Shown one piece after another: positions 8,105 through 20,500 of a DNA stretch of 64,000 nucleotides. Each line of letters opens with the position of its first letter. Within the stretch, counting starts at the first letter, position 1. The stretch covers positions 54,823,089 through 54,887,088 of the forward strand of contig CM037777.1 in NCBI GenBank assembly GCA_021229015.1. Reading direction: 5' to 3'. Under the pieces are notes generated by a model. The model was not told the origin of the DNA. It saw nothing but the letters and a program-made list of their open reading frames with translations, and ran no database searches. A program made the translations under genes and the position numbers. The DNA comes from Solen grandis. Its lineage: Eukaryota; Mollusca; Bivalvia; Adapedonta; Solenidae.

Positions 8105-8264
8105 GTTTTACAATATGTAAAAGTTCCGCTACATTTCGGACCTCATGACCTTTCACGGAGATAACCAATGTTCCTAATGTTTCATTAGGGTACCTTGGTT
8201 ATCTTGGTAGAGGTGTTAAATTGTCCAAGGCATAGCGGAACCAATACAGGGACATTATCTTTAA
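8105..8264. mobile_element. Foldback MITE copy (diverged), same family as 26975-27138
   Basis: Inner termini gttccgctac and atagcggaac are inverted. The centre, around gataaccaatgttcctaatg, can fold back on tcattagggtaccttggttatc. The outer left arm is degraded. It shares most of its internal sequence with the intact copy at 26975-27138. Confidence 0.8.
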
Positions 8265-8705
8265 TATAGCAAAATAAGTCCTACCTCATTGTCTTCAACA
8301 AAGATTTTAAATCCATAACAAGATTAAGTGTATTATCCCAAAGTCTGACGATAGACGCTGGCTAAGGGAGTACACCTAATATTTTGACTATTGTTGATAA
8401 AAAAATGTACTCGTGTGTATGCATGTATGTCTTTCTATCTATGTAACTCGAAATGTGCCAAGTGGACGGTTATAAATCCCCCATATTTAGCTAGTTTCAT
8501 TAAATCAAGGGCAATAACTCTGTTATGAATTTCGAATATATGCCTGGCACAAAATTTGGAGACCGACAGTAAGACGGATATTCTTTCCAGAGCCACATTG
8601 TGAGTTCATATCTGTCATCTTCCATTGGTCTTTTATATTCCTATAATGGTTGATCACCCTGACCATAAAAAATTAGTTACATATTACATCGGCTGTGTTT
8701 ACAAA

Positions 8706-8888
8706 TACAGTCAAACCTGTCTTAAGCGGCCAGTCAATGGAACAATCGAGAGTGACCGCATAACAAAGACGACCGCTAAATAAAGGTTAAACTTATACCA
8801 AAATGCTAGTTTAGTAATATTGAAACTGACCGCTAAATGCAGGTTGACCGCTTTAATACAGATGGCCGCTAATACAGGTTCAACTGTA
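8706..8888. mobile_element. MITE with TA-flanked inverted termini, abutting the MyD88 TIR exon
   Basis: About 180 bp with termini tacagtcaaacctgtcttaa and the inverted ccgctaatacaggttcaactgta, bounded by TA. A second copy lies at 36332-36513 and a partial one at 62707-62778. The TA boundary suggests a Tc1/mariner-type origin (inference). Its right end is 7 bp before the splice acceptor AG of the TIR exon, so it contributes most of the branch-point and pyrimidine region. Confidence 0.85.
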
Positions 8889-8895
8889 TTTTCAG

Positions 8896-9088
8896 CACCT
8901 CGCAATGTCCAAACAATGTATGACGCCTTCGTTTGCTTTTCGTCGGAAAGTGATGCCAATATTCAATTTGTGAAAGGCCTTTTAGAGGAACTGGAGGTGC
9001 GACGCGGGCTGAGGTTGTTTGTACCTGGACGGGACGATTTACCGGGTTCCTCCTTTCATACCGTCACAGCTTACATTATAGACGAAAG
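8896..9088 (+). CDS. MyD88-like adaptor, TIR domain exon 1
   Basis: A 193-nt exon (acceptor ttttcag, donor GAAAG|gtttgt). It encodes the first half of a Toll/IL-1 receptor domain: box 1 YDAFVCFSSES, then FVKGLLEELE, and box 2 (BB loop) RLFVPGRDDLPGSS, ending TAYIIDE. The box 2 form PGRD-x-LPG and the phase structure point to MyD88, the cytosolic adaptor that links Toll-like receptors to IRAK kinases, rather than to a receptor; no transmembrane segment precedes it. It enters with two codon bases and leaves with two, joining in phase to 7578 and 10914. A MITE sits immediately upstream and a SINE-like insertion immediately downstream. The BB-loop Pro needed for signalling is kept. Bivalves often have several MyD88 paralogues, so the exact member is not assigned. 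Confidence 0.88.
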
Positions 9089-9090
9089 GT

Positions 9091-9200
9091 TTGTTTGTTT
9101 GTTGAGTTTAACGTCCCACAGAAAGTATTTGGAGACAGTGTCTACATGAGACAGATATAGTGCTGCCACACTGCAGTATACTCACGCCTAGACGAAAGGT
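9091..9200 (-). mobile_element. Short SINE-type insertion with a 12-bp TSD at the exon-intron junction
   Basis: The 12-bp direct repeat tagacgaaaggt is at 9079-9090 and again at 9189-9200. The inserted sequence starts ttgtttgtttgttgagttta and has acgtcccac, matching the 3' end region of the SINE at 38775-39035 read in reverse. The duplicated target includes the last exon bases and the GT of the splice donor, so two donors now exist (9089 and 9199). Confidence 0.85.
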
Positions 9201-10913
9201 AGATCAAATTCAGATATCGAAGTTGGAATGTAGGGTTATGCAAAGCCAAATAAATAGGATAAATAGGATACATGTAACATGAATTGACTTCCATATCATT
9301 TCATACCAACTTTTACTAAAGGGGTTTATGAAAATGTTATTAAACGAGCCTCTGGCGAGCTTAATAAGATTTTCAGTAAATAGTCTAGTAAAAGTTGATA
9401 TAATTGACAACGCATGTTCATTTTTTTTTATCATATGACCTAAACACAGTAAACTCCGATATTACAAAAAAACAAAATAAAATCCTGAATGACTATTGGT
9501 GGAGGGACTGTTTCGGAACATCACAGACTATTTGTTACCATATACCAATAAAAAAGGTACCAATACTATAGCTTAAAATAAAGATTCAATGTGTGTATTT
9601 CTCGTATACATTGAGTGAATCTATTTGTAATCAATGTTTAAAAAATCCACCATAACATATATAAGAATGACAGCCACGGCAATAAACAAACGTAAGTAAC
9701 AGACATTTTAAAATAAACCGTAAACTATTGTCAAATGATAGAGTCATATATATTCTTTTGATATCATTATTTCAATGCCATTTCACGTTTTTAGACGGCG
9801 GCGACCCGCCGTCTTCAGTGGCTGGAAATTGCTGACCTTACTGATTTGCATATTTTCCACCGTCAATTTATCTGTACCTTTACGCGCTTAGAACGTATCC
9901 ATGCAATTCGATGCTGCACTAACGAATACGAATGTTATATGTTACACAGACATTTTAATCATAACCGAACCGCTTTTAAGGCGTTATTGTTTGTTAACAT
10001 GTTCTCTTATACCATTATTTTGCAGTGGAAACACCCATTTTAAGCGTGAACAAAATATCCGTGATATTTATTACCGTAATCATAACAGAAACCCGTTTTA
10101 CAAACACGAAAAAAAAGAAAAAAGTAGCGCTTCACATTAGAAACTCTATTATATATAATTAACCCAAAGTAGTTCACACGTAATTTTGGATGATGGCGAG
10201 TTAGGTTCCTCCCAGAGCATTTCTTAACTTTGAAATAGAAAGGCAAACATTCAAGTATCTTAAATAATCAAATGCCTTGTCAATTTCTACACATACTCAA
10301 CAATAGTGAATGTTTGCATCAGGTTCACTAGTACTGAAGAAAGGGAATGACCTACATGGGTATGCAACTTATGAAGAAATCAGGTTCATGACCCTTACTC
10401 CGGATTATTTTGTAACAAACAGAGAGCGAGTTCAACTGACTCACTATCAACAATAGTTGCAGGAAAGCGTGCGGAGTTTTTGGCGTCATATGACCTTTGC
10501 CGCTATTGCTTCAATCACTACTAAAACGCTGGGTTTAGACTTATAGCTATTTCATGTTAATCCCACCACCGTCCCTCATCGCACTGAACGCCTTGATTAT
10601 TATCTACCACCGTTTAAAAATATCAAATAATTAAACGATATATTCGTCAGTATTTTATAATGAATCACATCAAATCAAATTTGAATAAAAATGAATAATC
10701 GTATTGGTCATTAAATTTTTTCGAATAATTATAATCCATGTTTACAGCCTTTCCATCTAGAAGGCAAAACATTTATTTGCTTTGGTTCGCTCTATCTTGT
10801 CTCCACAATAATAACATTTCATTTGTTCTTTTTTAGTCATGGGCTAGTAAATATTTCTATTCAAATTATATATGGGCCATTGCTTAACTATATGATCTGT
10901 CTTTCCCATTTAG
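9201..10913 (+). other. MyD88-like intron, mostly unassigned
   Basis: AT-rich intron with no further exon that I can support. A perfect 9-bp stem hairpin (agacggcgg, loop cgac) lies at 9793-9814. Confidence 0.5.
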
Positions 10914-11005
10914 ATGCAAGTGCGTCCTGGTCGTGTTGTCAGATGATTTCCTTGACAGCCCGGCGTGTGAATTTCAACTGCGGTATACCCATGCTTTGGA
11001 CCCAG
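10914..11005 (+). CDS. MyD88-like adaptor, TIR domain exon 2
   Basis: A 92-nt exon between tttcccatttag and CCCAG|gtatga. It enters with one base, completing the Arg codon begun at the end of the previous exon, and leaves with one base. It encodes CKCVLVVLSDDFLDSPACEF followed by QLRYTHALDP, which is the part of a MyD88 TIR domain after the BB loop (strand C, helix C and the Cys-x-Phe-Gln region). The remaining TIR exon, expected to carry box 3 with a Phe-Trp pair, was not found. It should lie to the right, where the sequence becomes low quality. Confidence 0.87.
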
Positions 11006-11589
11006 GTATGAGGCAAAGTTACCGCCCCTTATATTTGTCACTTCGTATAAAACCGAGTCAAATAAATAAAGCTTCACATTCATAGATGTATTACAATTGA
11101 TTTTTTTCAAGCACGATTTGTTTTACAGAAATTTTTACATGTACACTAAACTCAAAAAAGAAGCATACGAGGTGAATGCTACATTATTTGATGCATTATA
11201 CATGATCTCGTACATACTGAAGCAATATTATTCTTTAAGTTTTCTGGAATATTGATTTCTGAGCATTCAATACTTTTTTTCATAAAAGTTAAAAAGTATA
11301 CATTAAAAAAGAATACACGACTAAGAAACAAAAAGTCAAGGGTTTTTATGCAGATGCAACGCCACAAACTAATGGCATGACAATGTATATAATGGTCAGT
11401 CACTCTTTTAATAAAATGTACCTTCACATGATTATATACAATCATATATTTCCATTTACTCCAGTACATGAGCTTGAAGTTCTATCAATCAATAAGTATA
11501 ATATAGTAAAAGATAAGCCCAGTAAATACTAAAAACAAAAAGAATGCTTTGCCATTTCGCTACGCAACACACTGTTGAATTTCGTGGGA
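11006..11589 (+). other. MyD88-like intron, unassigned
   Basis: AT-rich, no exon or repeat recognised. Confidence 0.4.
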
Positions 11590-14397
11590 AAATAAAGATA
11601 GCAATTTTTGGGGGAAATAAAAAAAAATGCCTCAAAACAACCTTTTTTTTTAAAAACGCCTTTCTACGAATAATTAAACAATTTTTGGTAAATTTTTGTA
11701 GCGGGAGATTTGCTCCGTCCCAAAAATTACAGGGGTTTTATTTTTTTGTAGGGGATTAATTTACCTTTTTTTTGTCCAACATGGCGAAAAAAAGAAGAAA
11801 AGGAACACCCCTGTGGGTTTTCCTTAAAAATTTTTTTTTAAAACTTAAAAAATATTTAATTTTCAATGGAATATTGCAATAAAAAATTTTTTTATCAAAA
11901 GAAAACTTTGTAAAAAAAAAAATTTTTAAAACCCCCAAACGTAATTGTGCAGGGGGGTCACCTAATTTGCAAAACTCCGCCCCTTTTTCGTCCGCCCCAA
12001 AAAAACTCCGGCCCGGTTAGTCGTACGCTTTTATCGTTATCGAAACTGAAAGGGGGGGGAAATACGCGGGTTTTTAGACAACTGAAGGGGAGGTAACTAT
12101 GCGACGGATTTCCAGTTGTGCTCAAAACGAACCGAACGCCTAACCCCAAAAAATGTCCAAAAACACAACGCCAACAAAAACCCTTTAATACACTTCAAAA
12201 CACCAAACCACCCCGGAACCCCAACTAACCAAACCCCCCACGGAAGAAAAAAAAAACCCCAAACCAAACCGAAAGCTTACAAAATTTAAACCCCAAATTT
12301 TCGCCACATTTTTTTTTTATATTATTTAAAATCTTTTTTTTTTAATCCGTTATTTTAATTTTAAGGGACTGCAAACAACTTTTTTGTTTTTTTAATGCCC
12401 AAAATTAGAATAAGTTTTTATTTTGTTTTTAACAGCTTTCTTATTGATAAATTCAAAATCCTTCTCAAAAAAAATTTGTGAAAAGGAAAAAAACCCCGAT
12501 TTGAACTTGCTCCTTCCATTGAAGGGCCGGGGGTTTAAAGGTTTACAGCGACAGTTTTTTTTGGGGGCCTTACCTTAAAATTATATTTACCCCTACTTTT
12601 TCGTTAATGACAAAATTTTAACCTTGGGGTTTTTAAGGGGTTGCAGATATCTCCCTCCCCCTCTACCGCCGTTTTTCATGGGGTAAGCTTTTCCTTTTGC
12701 TGTCTTGTTTGATCAATATTTTAAAAAAACCCCCCAGTAGGTTTTTTTTTTTCTCTATTCCTTTTTTTTTTTTTTTTTTTTTTTGGGATGATGAGACTGT
12801 TTTGCCCTTTTCATAAAATTTGCCCCGTGGGTTTTTTGATAGTTTCCAAAAAGTTACAATATGAACACCATTTTCTTTCGGGGGAATTTTTTTTGGGGAT
12901 TCCGGGGAAATTCATAAAGGTGCAAATGAATAAAAAAAAAATTGGGACCCAGATCATGGCGGTCTAGAATTCACAAAAGGGGGGGGGGGGGGGTGGAGGG
13001 CGTGATATTAATGGGAAACTCCAAACTATTTAAAAAACAGTCCCAGACACAAACCTTGTTTTCTATGTTTTTAGTTTCAAAAAAAAGATCTTCCACAAGT
13101 TGGGGGAAAGGGGGAAATCCGCCTATCCAAAAATTTTGTGATAAAGATTAAAAATGGAAAAACCTTTTGAGAACATCAGGGGGAAGGTTTTTCAGCAATA
13201 AACTCCTATGGAGCTGTTTATGGGATAATTGTTTGGGGTGACAATCCCGGTAATTAAACAAAAGAGTCTCTCAAATATGACGGGCCATCTGAACGACCCT
13301 TGAAAGGACCAAACTCTTGGGGTTTTTGTGAAAAATGAATTTTTTCTACCGTTAAAATTGGGTTTTCTTAATATCTAAGTGCCGTGGAATTGTTTTTTGA
13401 TTTGTACTTTTGGCATTCTCGGCATACTGCTAACCCCTTTCCCCAAAAAAAGAGCCCTTATTATAGATATTGCGTGAAAGAATTCGTAGGCTTTTAGGTA
13501 TTTTCCCTAACTTTTTTTTAAAAAAATTTTTTTGAAAAACCGTTTTTTTTTTGAAACCCCAAAAATGTTTTTTGGGTTTTTTATGAGGTTGTGTTGGGGG
13601 GGGGGGGTAATCCCCTTTTTTTTAAAAGCGCCTTTGTATTGGTTTAATAATTTTATAAAAAGTAATTAAATAGTTAGGTATTTTCCCCCGGGGAATTCTG
13701 TTAACTTTTTTTTGTTTTTTAAAATTTTTAACGTTTTTTAAAATTAATTTTTTAAGGATTTGTTCACGAAAAATATATAAAGAAAATTTTACAAACTTGG
13801 CGGGTATTTTTTGTGTGAAAAATTTAAAAAATAAAGGGAAAATTAAAAACTTCTGTTCTTAAGTTCATAACCACCCCACTTCCTTTTTCAAACTAAAGCA
13901 CAAATTTTTCGTTTGTTTATTTTTTATTTTTGATAAATTTATTTTCCTTTTAAAAGTAATTTTTAAATTTTCTAAATAATGCGGGGAAAAAAAAAGTGGA
14001 ATTTTTTTTTTTTTACATCAAACGAAATTTAAACTTTATTTAATCCTCTCGATGACTCAGGACGGCGTATAGGTCTTATTGTGCGGAGGAAAGGAGAACG
14101 GGGAAAACCCCCGTGGAACGGGGGACCATTTTCCCCTTCCATCATGAAGAAAAACCCGGGACTAAAAATTTAAAAGGGGCGAAGCGCATTCCCACAAACC
14201 CAGGTCCTTGGAAAAATGGTTACCTATTTTGGGAAAAGGTAAAGGGGGAAAGTTTTTTAAAATTCGATGCAGAAAAAATTTAATTTTAGGGTTTTAATGG
14301 CTTTTTAAAAGACTATTTCCTAAAAATTATTTCTTTTAGCTTGGAAAAATTTTAAAATTTCTATGCAAAAAAATTTATATTTAGCGAAAAACCAATT

Positions 14398-14432
<35 letters not shown>

Positions 14433-14838
14433 CCAAGAAAAACCAGTTTTTTTTAGTTCGAAGCAAGTAAAAATCTATTGGCAGAATTTTTTAAATTTGT
14501 AATGACGGGAAAAAGAAACACCAAAATAATGGAAAAAAATAAGGTAGCGAAGGTTTGGTTTTGGGGTTATCTGCCTTTTAAAATGACAAAAAAAACTAAA
14601 ATAAATTTCAGGGACAGCTAACTAAAAAAAGTAGAAAGGTGCCCCCCCTTTTTTTCCCCATTAATTAGTCTCTAATTAATTCAATTTTTATAATCAACAA
14701 AGTTTTAGAAAATAAATCATGGCTAATTTTAATTTTTCTTCTTGGTCTATAAGAGAATAACCGCATTGGGGCACGTATGCGTTTTACCACTCTGCCATGA
14801 ACGGGTTATGCGGTGTGTTTTTTAGTGTTAGTATTTGT

Positions 14839-17538
14839 AAACAAGAGGGCCATGATGGCCCTGAAACGCTCACCTGAGTACAATTGTTCAAAAATGAAAG
14901 TCAAGGTTTTTAAACAGACAAGGATTCTGATATAACTAATCAAAACATTTTACCCCTGACAATACTTTCCCACCAAATATCTAAGCAATGGGCCATATGG
15001 TTTCAGAGAAGACTTGGGCGCAGGGTCATTTATCACCGAGGGCCAAGACTTTTTAAAAATCTTTGAAATTGAACCATTAGATGCTACCTACATACCAAAA
15101 AATCTTAGCTCTAGGCCCTTATTGATTCAAAGAAGAAGATTTTTTAAATTTCCTATTTTACTCTATGTAAAACAAGTGGGGCCCCCGGTGTGGGGGTCAT
15201 TTATCACCAATGGGCTATGATTTGTACAATCTTGGTAGGGCCCATAAGATGATGCTACATACCAAATATCTAAGCTCTAAAGGGCCCCTTTTGGATTTTA
15301 TAGAAGAAGATTTTTTTAAGATTTTCCTATTTTAACTCTATTAAAAACAAGTGACCCCTGGTGGGGGGCATTTATCACCATTAGGGCTATGATTTGTACA
15401 TTCTTGGTAGTGGCCCATAAGATAAAGCTTCATACCAAAATATCTAGCTCTAGGGCCTTATGCATTCATGGAAGAAGATTTTTTTTAAGATTTTCCTATA
15501 TAACCCCTTTTGTTAAAACAAGTGACCCCTGGTGGGATCAATTATCACCATTGGGCTATGATTTGTACAATCTTGGTAGTGGCCCATAAAAAAGATCACA
15601 TACCAAATAACAACTCTAGGCCTTATGGATTTAAGAAGAATTTTTTTAAGATTTTTTCTATAATAACTCTGTGTAAAACAAGTGACCCCTGGTGGGGGTC
15701 ATTTAAACACCATAGGGCTATGATTTGTACATTCTTGGTAGTGGCCCCTAAGATGATGCTTCATACCCAAAAATCTAAGCTCTAGGCCTTATGCATTCAG
15801 GAAGAAATTTTTTAAGATTTTCCTATATAAAATCATGTAAAACAAGTGACCCCTGGTGCGGGGTCATTTATCACCATTAGGGCTATGATTTGGGACATTT
15901 TGGTATGGGGCCCCTAAGATGATGCTTCATACCAATATCTAAGCTCTAGGCCTTATGCATTCATGGAAGAAGATTTTTTAAGATTTTCCTATATAACTCT
16001 ATGTAAAACAAGTGACCCTGGTGCGGGGGGGCATTTATTTACCATTGGGCTATGATTTTTTACAATCTTGGTAGTGGCCCATAAGATGATGCACATACCA
16101 AATATCTAAGCTCTAGGCCTTATGGATTCATAGAAAAGATTTTTTAAAGATTTTTTCTATATAACTCTATGTAAAACAAGTTGACCCTGGTGGGGGTTTT
16201 TTTTCCCAAGGGTTGTTTTACAACTTGGTAGTGGCCCCAAGATGATGCTACAAAACCCAAATTCTAACCCAGGCCTTTTTTTTCAAGAAAAAGGGTTTTT
16301 AAATTTGATTTTTAAAACATTTTTGCTCCGTGCCTAAATTTTGCAATGGCCGAACCATTTATACAACTTTATTTGGTTAAATCCAAGGAAAAATTCCCCT
16401 GCAAAATATTTTTCAAATTGGCCAACCCCTTTAGGGGGGATTTTTTTTGAAGCAATTTTTGACCCCGGGGCACCGCCCAAGGCGGGGACGCCGGAAAAAG
16501 GGCTTTTTAAAAAACTCCCTTAGCATGTTTGCCTGTGAGCTAAAAATTGTCCAAAAAAAAAATATCCTACTTTGAATTTTCACTAAGAAAAGGGGCCCTG
16601 TTCATATTAAGAGTATTTTTGGGGGAAAACCTGGGGTACCTGCTGAAGCGTGTCAAAAAAATGTGAGGGGGCTAAAGTACGAAAATGTCCAGGTTCCCCG
16701 CTTACATCAGGTCCCAAAAAAAGTAATAAAGGACTTGTGTCTAAGTTTTAGCCGTGGCCGTTAGAAAAATTAACTTTTCCCCGTTTAGGGGGTACATAGT
16801 ATGGGTTTTAAACTATGATCTCCCGGGGGGGCTACACTCCGCTTGGCAGCGAAGGAAATTTTTTCCCCGGGCCCTTTTAGGTACCATTTACCCTGGGCGA
16901 ATGGAACAAGCAAAGGTTTTTTGTTTTCGATGATTTGGGAAAAAATTGGCACAGGATGTTATACAAAGTAAATTTTTTTGAAAAAATTAAGGGCCTTGGC
17001 CATTACTCTGCTATGTTTTAGAAAAAAATGAGGTGCAAAAAAAAAAAAGAATTGGGTTTTTTTTTAAATTAAAAAGGCAAAAAATTTTGCCCCAATGGGC
17101 CCGATATCCCCCTAATAAAAGGGGCCAAAGTTTGCCAAAAAAATTTCATAAATTTTTAAATTTATTTTAAAAAATGAAATGCTGAGTCAAACAAAAAAAA
17201 TCGGCTTTTTTTTTTTAAAAAAAGGGCCCCTAATCCCCCCCTAAAGGCTAAACCCATAATAAAAATTGGCTAATAAACTTTTTCTAAATTTGAAGATGAT
17301 TTTTTAAAATTAAAATGCTAGGTGCAAAAAAAACTAAAAAATTGGTTTAAGGGATAATTAACCTAATGGGCCTTTTCGCCATAAAAACTTGGCCAGATAT
17401 TTAAATAAAAATAGTTTAAATTTAAGTCATAGCTTAAGAAATAAAAGCAGAGGCAAAAAAACTTACGTGGAAACGGGCAGAGACCCAACATTTTCGATCC
17501 TAAAAAGCTCACCGGGCACTAGCTCAGGTGAGCTAAAA
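14839..17538 (+). mobile_element. Tandem-core element (pearl/Helentron-like), copy 1
   Basis: Starts acaagagggccatgatggcc and then gctcacctgag. The core has about eight imperfect units of roughly 165 bp (repeat landmarks gggctatgatttgtac, cttggtagtggccc and acaagtgacccctgg). The element ends at a terminal hairpin, gctcaccgggcactagctca followed by ggtgagctaaaa. Copies with the same start and end but different cores lie at 22610, 27697 and 46362. The architecture (short conserved 5' end, tandem core, 3' hairpin) resembles bivalve pearl elements and non-autonomous Helentrons; that assignment is from memory. Confidence 0.7.
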
Positions 17539-20500
17539 AAACGTACAATCATTATCAAATCATAGCAATATGATTTTTTGGTTTATATTGCAATATTTTT
17601 TTAAATTTCATTGCCAATTTTTTTAATTAACTTCATTTTTAACCTTACCTTTGAAAATTATCATCCAAAAAATGATTTGATTCTTTTTATTTTAAATTTT
17701 TCCTACCCCTTTTTTTTTAACAACGAGTCGTATTGGGGAAATGCCTTAGAAATTTTGAAATTCGGGGGGTGGATCATTTTTAGTATTTTCTAACTTACTG
17801 GTTACAATAAATTATATTTGAAAAAAAAAAAAAAACACAATTTTATATTGGGACTTACAATATTTTTAATCTGATGTTTGAAAAAATTAAACTACTATCA
17901 GTCAAAAATTTCTTTTTGGGGCAGTCAAAGGAAAAAAGGGGGGAAAGGGGGGTGCTTAAAAGGGGGGTTGTTAAAAAAAAAAAAGCTGTTGGGTAAATTA
18001 AAAAAACCACTAAAGGAGGCAACCCTTTTTTAAAGGGGGCCCCTAAATAGGTTAAAAAGTTACCCTTTGGGGTTGGATTTTAAAAAGAAGGGGGCAGTTT
18101 GAAGCGTTTGAAGTTTTATTTAAAGAATATAAAATGATTTTTTTCAGAAAAAAAAAAAAAAAGAAAAAAAAGTCCTGTTTTTTAACTGAACAGGCTTTTT
18201 TAAAAAAAATTTTTTAAAATGAAAATTCCTTAAGGTTTGGGGGTTGAACAAAAGAACGTTTTTTAACAAAACCATTAAAAAAAAAAACAAAATAACATTA
18301 CCATCACTACGGGATAAAAAGAGAAGGATGCAAGGGGTTTCTCTTTTCGTTTTTTCTTTCTCTTTCCGCACTCTTACTGACAATTTCATTAACTTTTTCT
18401 TAAAAAAAAGGTTTTACAAAAATTTAAAAAAAAAAGGGGGCCAAAAAAGGGCCCAAAACTCTCCCTGGGAAAGGTTTTCCCCAAAGGAAAAATTTTTCAA
18501 AAATTTTGAAACGGGGGGGGTTTTGGGGGGGTTTTTTTTTAAAAATTTTTTTTTTGCCCAAAAACCAGTTTTTTTAATGAAAAGGTTTTTTTGTTTTTGG
18601 TTTTACCAAGGTTCCCGAAAAATTTTAAAAAATTGGGGCCGTTTTCGAGATGTTGTTTAGAGCAAAGGGGTTTCCCCATGGAAAAAAAAACAACGGACGG
18701 GGTGCGGGGCACAGGGGGTCCTTAGTCCCATGAGAAGGGCTCGGGGTTTAAAAAATGTAAGACTTAGGGAATAAACCCCCGCTTTTGTGAAAAATTTTGG
18801 GCATTACTTTGATTGTTCTTTTTTTTTGTAATTTTTTCCCAGATGATTTTATGAAAAAAAAAAAAAATTTTAAAAAAAAAAAAAAACACCCATTTTGTGT
18901 GAAAAGATTTTTTTTCTTTTTCAAAATACAAATTAATTGATCTTAAATTTGGGGTACATAAATTTTTAAATTTCCCCCCTAAATTAAAAAACAGGGTTTC
19001 TTTATATACAGTAAAAAAGGGGCCCTGATAAAAAATGGATAAATTAAAAAAAAAGAATCAATTAAATCAAAAATTATTCTTTTTAGATTCTGTCTTTTTT
19101 TAATTTTTCCCCATGCTTTTGGTAAAATATAAAGGATCAAAATTCCACAAGGGAATCCCGCATTTTTCCAAAAATGAAAATAGGGGAAATCATAAAAAAA
19201 ACATGAAAAGCATGAAACAAACAGTAGAAATTTTTTGTTTTTCTTTTAAAGGTATTTCCTTAAAAATTTTTTTTTTAAAAAAATATTTTCTATGCCAAGA
19301 TGAAAAAAAAAAGTATTATCAAAATTTGCAAAAGGACTTCCATGGTTTACCTAAAGTGATAAAAAAAATAGGTCAATTTGCCCATGTTAATAGGCCGGGG
19401 GACAGTTTTTTTCTTTTTGGGCCAAAAATTAATATTTAATAACTTATACCGACTTGGAACTTATTCTTTAAAAAATTTTTTTTAAAAAATTAAAAGTAAA
19501 AATTTTTTTATGCATGAAAATTAAAAAAAAAAACCTTTTTCACTAAAAGTTTTAACTTTTGAAAAAAAAAATAAACAAACATAAAAAAAAAACACAAAAA
19601 AAAAAATAGAAAATATTAAAATTGTAAGTTATCGGGTTTTTCATTTTTTTTTTTTTACATGAAGGCTTTTTTTTTTAATAAAGCTTTGAATAGAAGTTAA
19701 AGTGAGGGGCATTTTCCATTTTTTTCATTTTATAAGAATTACAAAAAAAAAAAAAGTTTTTTTTAGATGAAACAAATTTTAATGATAAAATGTGCTTTGA
19801 TTATTAGTTTTTACGTGGGTCATATTGAATAAGTAAACCCCTAAATTTTTTATTTAAAAATTGTGTGTACAAAATATGTAAAAAACTGAAAATTTTTTGT
19901 TCCAAAAGGGGCCTTAGACTTAAAAAAACTTTTGGTTAAATAAAAATTTCTATCATATATTGCCCAAAAATTTTTTGACCATTGTATTTGAATGAAAACG
20001 TTCCGTTAAATAATAAAAACCTTCTTTTTTTTCCAAATTAGCAACAATCACAAAAAATTTAAAAACCCCCCATCAAAAGCAAAAAAAAACCCCCGGGCTA
20101 CCCCAAATGTTTTTAAAACTACCCCTCATAAAAGACCCCATGGGACAAAAAACCAACCAACCTTTGAAAATTAAACCACTTTACCCGGGGAAAAACCCCG
20201 GGTTTGCGTTTTCTAAGAAATTAAACCCAAATATGGTATATAAAATATTTTAAAATTTGCCAATTTTTTTTAAGAAATCAGTCAAAGTTGCTTTCTCCTT
20301 CTCCATTTTTTTTTATGGTTTCAATATTGTGTATTTTGTAAGATTTTGCCCATACACCCATACAAACCCTCCCTTGTTTTGCCCCCCCCCCCAAAATTCA
20401 ATGTAATTCAAGCTGGGAAAAAAGATTTTTTGCTTAAAAAACGTGTGTTTTGTTTTTTTTATTTACAAGATGGGGTTTTTTCGCCTTGAAAAGAATGGCC

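Noticed and set aside
9793..9814. Perfect 9-bp hairpin as a possible regulatory RNA
   Set aside because: Isolated short palindrome in an intron, no conservation evidence and no flanking structure.
14839..17538. CRISPR-like array of regularly spaced repeats
   Set aside because: Units are directly adjacent imperfect repeats with no unique spacers, in an animal genome with transposon-type ends.
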